A stretch of 64,000 nt of DNA, from NCBI RefSeq assembly GCF_001025195.1, contig NZ_AP012325.1:1612001-1676000 (forward strand), in the 5' to 3' direction. This DNA comes from Bifidobacterium catenulatum DSM 16992 = JCM 1194 = LMG 11043 (GTDB lineage Bacteria; Actinomycetota; Actinomycetes; Actinomycetales; Bifidobacteriaceae). Position 1 is the first letter of the stretch. Each line of letters begins with the position of its first letter. Positions 1-9,010 of the stretch are shown here, in pieces. The notes beneath the pieces were generated by a model, which saw nothing but the letters and a program-made list of their open reading frames with translations, was not told the origin of the DNA and ran no database searches. A program made the position numbers and the translations under genes.

Positions 1-3000
1 GTCTCTTCAGTCAAAGCGCACGGCCATGGCAGGAATCGCTCGCCTTCCAGAGGCTCAAGCGGTGCGTTCCAGGCGTCACCGACCACCGCATCCTCGAAAT
101 CGCAGGCATGCTCGCCCACGAAATATCCGCTTGGCAATGGCGCACCAATCGAATGCAAGCTGGAAATGCCATTTTCGGAAGCATTATTCCCGGAAATACC
201 ATCTCCAGAAAAAACGGCATCCGCACCATCCTCAACTTCCGCGATATCGCCCAGATTGCTCGGTTCATCCGCTCTGGAAACGATATTGTGCATGGAGTCA
301 TACACTTCCTGCCAGAAATTCGACGGTTTGGCCACTTGTTTACGCTCACCCACGGCACGCGGATCACGGCTTTCCACATTCGTTTCGCTATAGGTGAGCA
401 GCGCCTCATGGCGGGCGCGGGTCAACGCCACGTATGCGAGACGACGCTCGTCGGCATGCAAGCGGCGGCCATATTCCTCGCTCTGCGTCAAATACAGTCC
501 GTCCGGATCGACGCCTTCCATATCGTCAACATTCATGGTGCGCAGAGTGCCGAACACTTCATCATCGATGATTTCCGCATCTTCCAACGCTTCCAAGGCC
601 TCCAATGGATTCCAGCCGACGAGCGCGTCATGGGGGAATCGCGGCAGAATATCCGCATCCACGCGCACAGGAACAGGCACCGCGGCAGGATTCGTCAGCC
701 ATGTTTTGGCGTTTTCATGGTATTCAGGCGGCGTCCATACGCCATCTTGGAAACCATTGAGATGCGTTTCGTCAACGACAACGCTCAGGTTGTCGCCCTT
801 GTTACTGGGAAATCCACCATCGGTCATGCCGACCACGGCCACGGCATCCCATTCAAGCCCCTTCGACTGGTGCACGGTCATCAACACCACGTCGACGGGC
901 ACATCGGGGGCCACCGCGTTCTCTTCGGAAGCGTCACGCAGCGAATCCACCCATGAGATGAACGCACGCAGGCTCGGCAAGCCTTGCGATGCGATCTCCT
1001 GCATGTACGTGTCGACGAGTTTCATCACAGCGTCGATCGGCGACTTGGCGAGCGCCACGTGGGAGGCGTCAAGCATGGCCTCGGCATGATCGGCACGCAT
1101 ATGCCGAGCCAGCAGCATGTCGATGTCAAGATTCAACGCCGTAATGGCTTCGCGCACCACTTCCGGCAGCGGGTGGCCGAGCACGCGCTGCACTTGGCGG
1201 AGTGTATCCGCGGCACGAAGCACCGCCTGCGCTCCCCTGCGGCTCAGCCTGCCATCGATGAGTTGTTCAAGATCGTCTCGTAGCATGAGATCCACCAGAA
1301 AAACAGCATTCGGCACTTGGTCGCGATATTCGCGCACAATGGATCGGATTTCAGCATTCGACAGACCAGAATCGGAAATCGTTTCGCTATTTTCGGAATT
1401 ACTGGTTTTCCTGGAATCACCGGAATTTATAGAATCACCGGAATTCCCAGCTTTTGTGGTCTGTGCCGGAACAATTCCCGCCGATACGAGCGCACGATAC
1501 CGGTACACCGTATTCACTCTCTCCGCCGTGTCCGCAAGCGCCTGCAGATCGTCGGCTTCAACGGCGAATCGTGGCGTCGCCAGCAGTCGCATAAGCGCCG
1601 CACTGTCGGTATGGTCGCTGACCACGTGCAGCAGGGCGAACACGTCCCGCACTTCCGGACGTTCCAGCAGGGCCGCCTGCCCCACGACCAGCGTGGTCAG
1701 CCCGGCCTGCTCGAGCGCTTCCGCGTATTTCGACATGGTTCCTTTGGATCGGAACAGCACCGCCACATGCGGGCGATTGTTTTTCGCGCCATGGTCGAGG
1801 TCACGCGCAGAGGGCGTATGCAAGGCGATCGCATGTTTGGCGAAGCGCACGACCGCGTCGACTTCCTGGCCGAATGTGGCGAATCCGAGCACGCCAATCG
1901 TGCCTTCGGGGGCTTCTTCGATGTTGGAGAGTGCAGGCACGTCGACTTCGCGCATCAGCGAGCTGCTGAGGCGTCTGGCTGGCAGGCGCAACGGTTTGGT
2001 GAGATTGTTCGCCGCTTCGAGCACCATGCGCGAATTGCGCCGTGTCACCGTCAATGCGAACGGTTTTCTGGTGGCATCCATGCCGAAATCGTGTTGCAGC
2101 ATGCGGAATGCGCCCGGGCTTGCGCCTCGCCATGCGTAGATCGATTGGAAGGGGTCGCCGACCGCGTTGACCGCGCTGCGATGCGTATCGTCAGCGTGGA
2201 ACAGCGCGCTCAGCAGTGCGGCCTGCGTGGTGGAGGTGTCTTGGTATTCGTCGAGAAGCACATGCGAGTAGCGTTTGCGGTACGTTGCACCGATGGATGG
2301 GAATCGGGAGACCAGTTGGAATGCCGCGATGGTGAAATCGCTGAATTCCGCCATATTGCAGGCGCGTTTTTCGGCATGATAATCAAGCACGAGGTCGAGC
2401 AGCAGATTGCGCTGCTTGGCGACGGATGCGAGTTGCGTACTGTTGAATACGCACATGCTGTGCCCGAGTTCGCGATATTTCTCCAGTTTCTTTTCGTAAT
2501 CCGCATCGGAATCCTTTTTCAGCCGTTTCGGCGGTTTTGGGGATTTCGGCTGCTCAGTTGGCACGGTTTCGCCGTCAAGCGCCTTATCAACCTGTCTGAT
2601 GAACGCTTCATCCCAGTCGCGCACACGTTGCACCGCCTCGTCGAAGCTGGTGCAGCCGCTGCCGATCATAGCTCCGGAAATGGCGTTAGACAGGGCGAAT
2701 ACGTTGCCCGCTATGGTGTTGAACGATTTCAGATCGCCGTCGAACGCCATGAGATCGACCATATGCTTGTCGAGCACGGTGTGGATGAGCTGCATGGCTC
2801 CGGCCTCGCTCAATGGCTGCGTGTTTTGGTCGAAGCCGACAAGCAGTCCGTATTGACGCACAATGGATTGGAAGAAAGCGTCGTACGTGGAGACTTCCGG
2901 TTTGAGGAACGTCATATTCGCCGATTTCAGCCCACGTTCACGCTGGTTGCGGCTCACGGCCGCGGACACGCGCGACAGCAGTTCCGAAGCCGCTTTGCGC

Positions 3001-3185
3001 GTGAAAGTCAGCCCGAGGATTTTTTCGGGGCTCACGCCTTGTTCGATCAGTGTGATGATTCGCCTGGTCATTGTGTAGGTTTTGCCCGATCCGGCACCGG
3101 CGACCACCACCACATCCTCATAGGAGGGCGCTTGGATAACGGCGGCCTGCTCCGGACTGTCGGTGAATTTCATGGTTCCGCTCAT
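1..3185 (-). CDS. UvrD/PcrA-type ATP-dependent DNA helicase, AdnB-like (C-terminus outside window)
   Basis: This is a superfamily 1 helicase, read on the minus strand from an ATG at 3185 and still open at the left edge. Near the N-terminus it has a canonical Walker A (VVAGAGSGKTYT). Further on come Walker B (LLDEYQDTS), motif III (VGDPFQSIYAWRGA), motif V (TVHQSKGLEWD) and motif VI (LAYVALTRARHEALL), so the motor looks fully active. The start overlaps the stop of the upstream gene as ATGA, which implies translational coupling. Together the two genes resemble the mycobacterial AdnAB resection machine, where AdnB is the lead motor; a RecB-like nuclease domain would then lie beyond position 1, which I cannot see. 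A Ser/Asn/Asp-rich spacer is encoded near 1375-1450. The AdnB assignment is inference; the helicase call is firm. Confidence 0.88.
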   Translation of the reverse strand, partial: MSGTMKFTDSPEQAAVIQAPSYEDVVVVAGAGSGKTYTMTRRIITLIEQGVSPEKILGLTFTRKAASELLSRVSAAVSRNQRERGLKSANMTFLKPEVSTYDAFFQSIVRQYGLLVGFDQNTQPLSEAGAMQLIHTVLDKHMVDLMAFDGDLKSFNTIAGNVFALSNAISGAMIGSGCTSFDEAVQRVRDWDEAFIRQVDKALDGETVPTEQPKSPKPPKRLKKDSDADYEKKLEKYRELGHSMCVFNSTQLASVAKQRNLLLDLVLDYHAEKRACNMAEFSDFTIAAFQLVSRFPSIGATYRKRYSHVLLDEYQDTSTTQAALLSALFHADDTHRSAVNAVGDPFQSIYAWRGASPGAFRMLQHDFGMDATRKPFALTVTRRNSRMVLEAANNLTKPLRLPARRLSSSLMREVDVPALSNIEEAPEGTIGVLGFATFGQEVDAVVRFAKHAIALHTPSARDLDHGAKNNRPHVAVLFRSKGTMSKYAEALEQAGLTTLVVGQAALLERPEVRDVFALLHVVSDHTDSAALMRLLATPRFAVEADDLQALADTAERVNTVYRYRALVSAGIVPAQTTKAGNSGDSINSGDSRKTSNSENSETISDSGLSNAEIRSIVREYRDQVPNAVFLVDLMLRDDLEQLIDGRLSRRGAQAVLRAADTLRQVQRVLGHPLPEVVREAITALNLDIDMLLARHMRADHAEAMLDASHVALAKSPIDAVMKLVDTYMQEIASQGLPSLRAFISWVDSLRDASEENAVAPDVPVDVVLMTVHQSKGLEWDAVAVVGMTDGGFPSNKGDNLSVVVDETHLNGFQDGVWTPPEYHENAKTWLTNPAAVPVPVRVDADILPRFPHDALVGWNPLEALEALEDAEIIDDEVFGTLRTMNVDDMEGVDPDGLYLTQSEEYGRRLHADERRLAYVALTRARHEALLTYSETNVESRDPRAVGERKQVAKPSNFWQEVYDSMHNIVSRADEPSNLGDIAEVEDGADAVFSGDGISGNNASENGISSLHSIGAPLPSGYFVGEHACDFEDAVVGDAWNAPLEPLEGERFLPWPCALTEE

Positions 3186-6100
3186 GCCGTTCTCCTTTCG
3201 AATACGGTGTTCTGTTCGCCCGCGCAGGCCGGGCAGACCGCAGTGTTCCTGCAATATTTCATATGTTCCGATGTTGGCCTTGCCGTGATTTCGTTTGCCC
3301 TGCTGGCTGCGGCCGCGTAGAAGACCCTGGCGATCATGGTGAGAGACCATACCGCCATGGTGTTTCGCAAGCCGACGAATTCACTCCAATGCTCGTCGCT
3401 CACTTCCATCGGTGGAAGCATCTCGTCGAGTCCGTCTTGGAAATCCTTGTCAAGTTTTTTGATGTAGTAGCGCGGCACGAATGCGCCCGTATTTAGGCTT
3501 CCGTTCGCGAACAACGCCTGCTGCATATGCGATTCGGCGGCAGTGTTGCCATATGGTGCCGGGAATGCATGCTTCGTTACGTGGAACAGCGCGCTTTGCG
3601 TGATGTTCGGCGCAGCAGCCACCGCCTGCGCCCCATGCAGACCGCTTCCTTCGGGGAACACGAGTCCCAGCTGGTAGCAGACGAGCTGCAGATCGTTGAA
3701 CAGGCCTTCGCCGTTCGGACTTGCACCGGTTTTGTAGTCGATCAGACGCACTTGCTGCGTGCCGTCCGCCATATCACGACGTTCCACACGGTCGATTCTG
3801 CCGGTCAAGCGCACGGTGAGATGTTCGCTCATGCCTGTTTGAGGCCATCCTCCAACCAACGTTCCCATAATGGCGATCAATTCGTTTCGTGAAATCGCAT
3901 GAATGCCGTCCATCGCATTGTAGGCTGCGAGAATATCGTCGAAATCGAATTTTGCGGTGAATTTCAGTTCAGGTTCAGCTTTCGTGAGTTTTCCAACGCT
4001 GAACGCATCATTGTTTTTAATTGGATAATCACCATGATTCGATTGAACGAAATACGTGGCGATGTTACGCAACGCATCCTTCGCCTGTTCATCTTTTTTC
4101 AATGCCTGATATCGTTGCGCGGGATCGGTGATGCCGTTCAGATCGCCGCGTAGACGCTCATATTCGGCATACATTTGCTCGGTGATCGCGTCGATGTTGT
4201 CCATATCGCTGATGGCGGTGTGCTGTTCCGGCATGTCAAGTCCGGCTTCGGTGGCCTTCTGCGCCACCGTGTGGATCAGCGAGCCGAAATTCGTGGCGAC
4301 GCTGCCCATGCGCGGGCCGGAGAAACGGTTTTCAAGCATCCAGCACACCGGGCACGCCCACAGATTGTCCACCGCGGACGGAGACAGGGTCACCACGTCG
4401 GATTGCCGTGTCTTGCCATCTTGAATCGTTTCCCGTTCAGCGAGTGAAACAGGCTCCTCCACGAACGGCCAACAATCGGGATCAGCCGCCCTAATGCCTC
4501 GAGAGGCCAGCAATGCCAATGTTTCAGCGGCGTCACGGGCCTTCGGGCTGTTCGACGGTTCCATCGCAAGCACGCTTCGCGCGGCCGCGATCAAGCCACG
4601 GGGATCGGATTCAAGTCCCGCATAATCGCCCTGACTGCCGATCGCCGCATATTCGCGCCGTTCCATATCGGCGTCTCTATCGCGGTCAAACCATTCCGGC
4701 ACATATCCGTACAGAAAATCAGATGGCACGTGGTCGTCGTTCAGCACGGCGCTCATCACCGCGCACTCATCGGCACGGGTCAACGCCACCAGGAAGCTTT
4801 TCTGCTCGGATGCGAGCACGGCAGCCAATTGCGCATCCCGCTTGCCCGTCGAAGTGGTGACGGTATCGGACAGCTCGCCATGCAACATCACATCGGCGAG
4901 TTCCTCACCGCCGAACAATGTGTTACGTGGCGTAAGATTCGGCCATTGCCCTTGCTGCAAGGACGGCAGAAACACCAGGTTCCAATGCCTTCCCGCCGCG
5001 CCTGCGGGCGTGGTCAGCGTCACTGCCTGGTCGATGGGCGCGGTGTGAGCCAACGAATCCGCCTCGATAGTCAGCGAGCGCACCTGTTCCATGAACGCTT
5101 CAATGGTGCGTGCGGCGAACTCGCCGCTTGATTCGCCGCCGGAAGCGTAGTTGAACAAGCGCATCGCCGCATCAAGTCGGTCGTTCGCGGCACGGCCGGC
5201 CGCCGAATGCTCCAAGGCTACGCGCTGCCAGATTTCCGCCTTTCCGCAGGCACGCCATGCGCAATCCAACACGTATTGCGGTTCACGCAAAACCAGCTTG
5301 TGTTCCGCCTCGCACGTTTTGTCAAGCACTTTCCACAATGATGCGAAAGCCTTGACCTGTGGATCCGAGCCCGTCACGGAGGCGATCGTGTCGATCACAC
5401 GATCGGTGTTTCCTTCCAAAAGAAGCACGTATAGAGCGTCCATATCGAACACGGGATCATTCTGGTCTCCATCATGCCCACCATCATGTTGACCTTCGTC
5501 GGAAATCGCATGGCATTTCGCCATGTATTCATGCCAATCCGCCATCAAACGCAGCAGCGACGACTGCTGTTCGACGTCCGTCTTCGCCATGTTCGCAGAA
5601 TCCTGCGCGCGAATCTCATCATCGCCCACAATCTCAGCGAGCGAAGCCAACGCATGCATCGCGGATTCCACGGACGCGAGACGGGCCGGGCGCCCTTCAT
5701 GCTGCCTGTCGCCGCCGACCGTAATCAGCGGGGATGCCATGATCGACGCCACACGTGAACGAATATAGGATCCGGCCGCCTGCGGGTCCATACCCGAAGC
5801 CGCGATTGTCCGCCTTTTCAATTCCGCCAATTCAATCAGCGCGAACAGGCCTTGCACGAACGGTTCGTCCTTCAACGGCCGTGTCACGCTTGAATAGCGC
5901 ACGGGAACGCCGTCGGCACGCAGCCGTTCGCCGAACGCGCGTACGGTGGCATTGTCATGCGTGATCACAGCCATGTCGTTCCATTCGCGGGAACGTTGCA
6001 AATGCTCGGTTTTGATCTTCCACACCACGTCATCGAGCTCTTCGGACGAGGAACGGTACAGGGCCGTTTCCACACTGCCGTCGGCAGGCATGACACAAGC

Positions 6101-7243
6101 ATCCGTATTGCCGGACGGCAATGCTTCGATAGGCATCGCCCCCGGTATGTTCCGCATTTTGCCTGGTCGCTCCGGCAGAGGCACGTCAGTCGGTTCCGTG
6201 CTTGCGATCGACAGGCTTACGCGAGTCGCGACAAGAGTGCGATAGTCGTCATGCACGCTTTGTCTGTTCGACGCGTTTCGAATGGTTTGCGCGCCATCAT
6301 TTTCGCATGCGGCATACAGGTTTTCGATGCGTTCCAATCGCGCTCCCATGCGCGACTGCGCCTCGTTGAACAGATATTCCGGATACGATCCGCGGAACGT
6401 CTGCACTGCTTCGTCGGGATTGCCCACCAACAGCAGGCGCGTCCCGCGATTATGCAAGGCCTCAAGCAGGGCGAAGCCAGCCAACGTCGCATCCTGGAAA
6501 TCGTCGACGATCAGCATGTTTGGAATATCGGCATCCCGTATGTCAGACACGGCCTCGGTGGCGTCGATCATCAGTTGCGACGCATCAAGACGGTATTCGC
6601 CGGAATAGGCTGCACGAATCGCCGCATTGTATTCCTCACGCAGCGCGAAGGCGAGACGCCATTGGGTGCGCAGGCGTTCGCGACGCGCGTCAAGCTCGCC
6701 ATTCCTGCTGGCCGCGCGGGCGATGAGCATGTTTTCAAGCTCCGGTTTCGCACCGATCTCGTTCATGCGTGCAAGCATGTCTCGCAATTGGTTGGCGAAT
6801 GCGTCGGTGGAATCGTCGGCCACCAGTCCGGACCATTCGGAAACAGCGAAATAGACACGCAGCAGATCGCAGGTGTCGCACTCGTCGCCATGCTGCCTAT
6901 GTTCCACATGCGATGCAAGCACCTTGCGGATGATCACATCCTGTTCGGCGCCGTTCAACAGTTTCGGCAACGGTTTGCCCTGTGCGGATCTTGCGGCCGT
7001 CAGCAGGCGGAATGCGACGGCCGACAATGTGGTGACCGGTCGAGCCTGCGAAACCGCCGACAGTTCACGGATCGCGCGATCGCCCAACATGTCGGCGATC
7101 TGTCTGCCGGACACCGTCATCACGGCATTCGCATCACCATACCGCTTCATCGCGGCGATCAGCATGTCCAACGCAAACTCGGTTTTTCCACTGCGCGGCG
7201 CTCCCGCAACCAACGTGACGTGAGCAAGATCTTCCAAATCCAT
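3182..7243 (-). CDS. AdnA-like helicase-nuclease subunit (UvrD motor plus PD-(D/E)XK nuclease)
   Basis: This protein of about 1353 residues starts with Walker A (VAGAPRSGKTEFAL). It has a variant Walker B (IVDDFQDAT in place of DEYQD), motif III (LVGNPDEAVQTFRGS) and motif VI (VALTRADE). The C-terminus carries a RecB-family nuclease: GRIDRVE, LIDYKTG and a Q-x3-Y segment. It also has four cysteines placed like the Fe-S staple of AddB/AdnB nucleases (CPVC before the nuclease, C-x5-C-x2-C after it). It acts in end resection of double-strand breaks together with the gene that overlaps its stop. Two adjacent ATGs lie behind GGGAGGC; the second, at 7243, has the better spacing. The protein is roughly 300 residues longer than mycobacterial AdnA, as I recall that family. 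The degenerate Walker B fits AdnA being the weaker motor. Confidence 0.85.
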   Translation of the reverse strand: MDLEDLAHVTLVAGAPRSGKTEFALDMLIAAMKRYGDANAVMTVSGRQIADMLGDRAIRELSAVSQARPVTTLSAVAFRLLTAARSAQGKPLPKLLNGAEQDVIIRKVLASHVEHRQHGDECDTCDLLRVYFAVSEWSGLVADDSTDAFANQLRDMLARMNEIGAKPELENMLIARAASRNGELDARRERLRTQWRLAFALREEYNAAIRAAYSGEYRLDASQLMIDATEAVSDIRDADIPNMLIVDDFQDATLAGFALLEALHNRGTRLLLVGNPDEAVQTFRGSYPEYLFNEAQSRMGARLERIENLYAACENDGAQTIRNASNRQSVHDDYRTLVATRVSLSIASTEPTDVPLPERPGKMRNIPGAMPIEALPSGNTDACVMPADGSVETALYRSSSEELDDVVWKIKTEHLQRSREWNDMAVITHDNATVRAFGERLRADGVPVRYSSVTRPLKDEPFVQGLFALIELAELKRRTIAASGMDPQAAGSYIRSRVASIMASPLITVGGDRQHEGRPARLASVESAMHALASLAEIVGDDEIRAQDSANMAKTDVEQQSSLLRLMADWHEYMAKCHAISDEGQHDGGHDGDQNDPVFDMDALYVLLLEGNTDRVIDTIASVTGSDPQVKAFASLWKVLDKTCEAEHKLVLREPQYVLDCAWRACGKAEIWQRVALEHSAAGRAANDRLDAAMRLFNYASGGESSGEFAARTIEAFMEQVRSLTIEADSLAHTAPIDQAVTLTTPAGAAGRHWNLVFLPSLQQGQWPNLTPRNTLFGGEELADVMLHGELSDTVTTSTGKRDAQLAAVLASEQKSFLVALTRADECAVMSAVLNDDHVPSDFLYGYVPEWFDRDRDADMERREYAAIGSQGDYAGLESDPRGLIAAARSVLAMEPSNSPKARDAAETLALLASRGIRAADPDCWPFVEEPVSLAERETIQDGKTRQSDVVTLSPSAVDNLWACPVCWMLENRFSGPRMGSVATNFGSLIHTVAQKATEAGLDMPEQHTAISDMDNIDAITEQMYAEYERLRGDLNGITDPAQRYQALKKDEQAKDALRNIATYFVQSNHGDYPIKNNDAFSVGKLTKAEPELKFTAKFDFDDILAAYNAMDGIHAISRNELIAIMGTLVGGWPQTGMSEHLTVRLTGRIDRVERRDMADGTQQVRLIDYKTGASPNGEGLFNDLQLVCYQLGLVFPEGSGLHGAQAVAAAPNITQSALFHVTKHAFPAPYGNTAAESHMQQALFANGSLNTGAFVPRYYIKKLDKDFQDGLDEMLPPMEVSDEHWSEFVGLRNTMAVWSLTMIARVFYAAAASRANEITARPTSEHMKYCRNTAVCPACAGEQNTVFERRTA

Positions 7244-7480
7244 CATGCCTCCCAACACTACTAGTCTCGCCCTCCCTTACCTGACAAATCCGGCAATGGA
7301 GGAAACTCATGCTGGAAGGCTCGGTGGCCGCGAAAGGGCGGGATATGGGAACACCTCGGATGCCCGTCTTCGCATACGGATATTCAACCCCTTACTGGTA
7401 GGTTTCCGGGTTGGTCTTCGGATAGCATGGCCTTCAGAGAAGGCAGTGAAAAGCATACGCATTACGAGGAAAGAGAGCAT

Positions 7481-8905
7481 ATGGAAGCCATGGATAGCAT
7501 TCCCCCTCAAATCCCTGGGTACACATTCGCCCAGAAGTTGGGGTCCGGTTCCGAAGCGAACGTGTACTTGTATCAGCAGCTTTCCCCCAACCGTCAGGTG
7601 GCCATCAAAGTCAGCAAGGGAATGCTCGACCCGCGCGCGGCGGCAAGATTCCGTTCCGAAGCGAACTTCATGGGCAAAATCTCATCACACCCTTACATTC
7701 TTTCGGTGTATGAAAGCGGCGTCACTACCACAGGCAACGGCTACACCGTGTTCGAATACGCTCCGGGAGGCAATTACAAGACCTTCCTGGAATCCAACCG
7801 TCTCAACGCAGACCAGATGCTCACCGTCGGCATCAATCTGGCAAGCGCCCTTTCCACTGCGCATCGCGAAGGCATCATCCACCGCGACATCAAGCCCAGC
7901 AATATTCTCATCAACACGCACGGCATGCCCATGCTTTCCGATTTCGGCATCGCGGGAACGATTTACGGACGCCCCGGCATCGGCTACACCATCGCGTGGG
8001 CTCCGCCGGAAGTGCTTGCGAAGAACGGCGGAGGCAACGAATCCTCCGACATTTATTCTCTGGGGGCGACGCTGTTCGCCATGCTGACAGGCCAGTCGCC
8101 GTACGAATACGGCTATTCCGAAGCTCTTGGCGCAACCCGAGGCAAAGAACGCGGCACCCTACTGAGGAACATCATTCTCACCAATCCGCTGCCCAAGCTC
8201 AACAGTCCGGATGTTCCTCCACAAGTGGAGCGGATCCTGCGCAAGGCGTTGAATGAAACGCCGGAGGACCGATATTATTCCGCATATGATTTCGCGCGCG
8301 ACATGCAGCGTGTACAGCAGGAATTGTATGGCCATGCCACGCCGACCACGGTTGAGGGGGAACCGCCGTTCCCGCAGAACCTGTATGCACAGTCGCAGGC
8401 GAACATTCAGGTTTCGCCAACTGCCCCAAAGCAGCGTAGCATTTGGGCCAAGTCTCTTGTGATCGTTGTTTCGGTGGTCGCCGCGATTGCAGCCGTCGAG
8501 CTGGTGTTCGCGTATGTGATCATGCCGAATATGGATTCCGTCTCAGACAACAGCAGCGTGCAGATCAAGAATCCGGAAACGTATGATCAGGAGAACGATT
8601 CGCCTGATTCGGCCATCACCACCGGCAGTGTGCCCAGTATCGAGAATCTGACCGGGTCATATTCCGCCGATGGCGGCAGTGTGCAGTTCACTTGGGCAAA
8701 TCCCGACCCGCAGAACGGGGATTCATACGCATGGTCGATAGTCGGCGATGCCGGTGTTAATCCGAATACCCAGGGAACCACCACCGACACGCATATCAGC
8801 ATCGAACCCGCCGACGGCTCGCAGACCTGCATTCAGGTGAGCCTCATCCGAGCCGACCGTCAGATGTCGCAGAATCCTGCGATCGCGTGCGCAGCCAAAC
8901 CATAA
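7481..8905 (+). CDS. Membrane-anchored Ser/Thr protein kinase (PknB/Pkb2 type)
   Basis: This Hanks-type kinase has 474 residues. The glycine loop is GSGSEA (about 21-26), the ATP lysine is in VAIK (K43), the catalytic loop is HRDIKPSN (D136) and the DFG is at about 154-156. After a juxtamembrane linker rich in Pro and Gln comes one membrane segment (about 324-347) and an extracellular domain of about 125 residues that looks beta-rich, with no PASTA repeats. An upstream in-frame ATG at 7427 exists, but the start at 7481 is preceded by a purine-rich GAGGAAAGAGAG and gives the usual N-terminus. It heads the cluster that continues with the FN3, MoxR, DUF58 and transglutaminase-like genes. The literature describes this kinase as Pkb2 of the bifidobacterial PFNA cluster; that identification is from memory. 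Its usual PP2C partner is broken here. Confidence 0.93.
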   Translation: MEAMDSIPPQIPGYTFAQKLGSGSEANVYLYQQLSPNRQVAIKVSKGMLDPRAAARFRSEANFMGKISSHPYILSVYESGVTTTGNGYTVFEYAPGGNYKTFLESNRLNADQMLTVGINLASALSTAHREGIIHRDIKPSNILINTHGMPMLSDFGIAGTIYGRPGIGYTIAWAPPEVLAKNGGGNESSDIYSLGATLFAMLTGQSPYEYGYSEALGATRGKERGTLLRNIILTNPLPKLNSPDVPPQVERILRKALNETPEDRYYSAYDFARDMQRVQQELYGHATPTTVEGEPPFPQNLYAQSQANIQVSPTAPKQRSIWAKSLVIVVSVVAAIAAVELVFAYVIMPNMDSVSDNSSVQIKNPETYDQENDSPDSAITTGSVPSIENLTGSYSADGGSVQFTWANPDPQNGDSYAWSIVGDAGVNPNTQGTTTDTHISIEPADGSQTCIQVSLIRADRQMSQNPAIACAAKP

Positions 8906-9010
8906 GCATCACAGCACTTCATAACAGGGTTGGCCAACGGCATTATTCAATCGCAGGCGATGTCCGGAACGAACACAACGACCATCGAAACGCTCAAGGA
9001 AGAACCGAAA

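Noticed and set aside
1317-3320. 667-codon plus-strand frame opposite the AdnB-like helicase
   Set aside because: The helicase motifs are all on the minus strand; this is a shadow frame.
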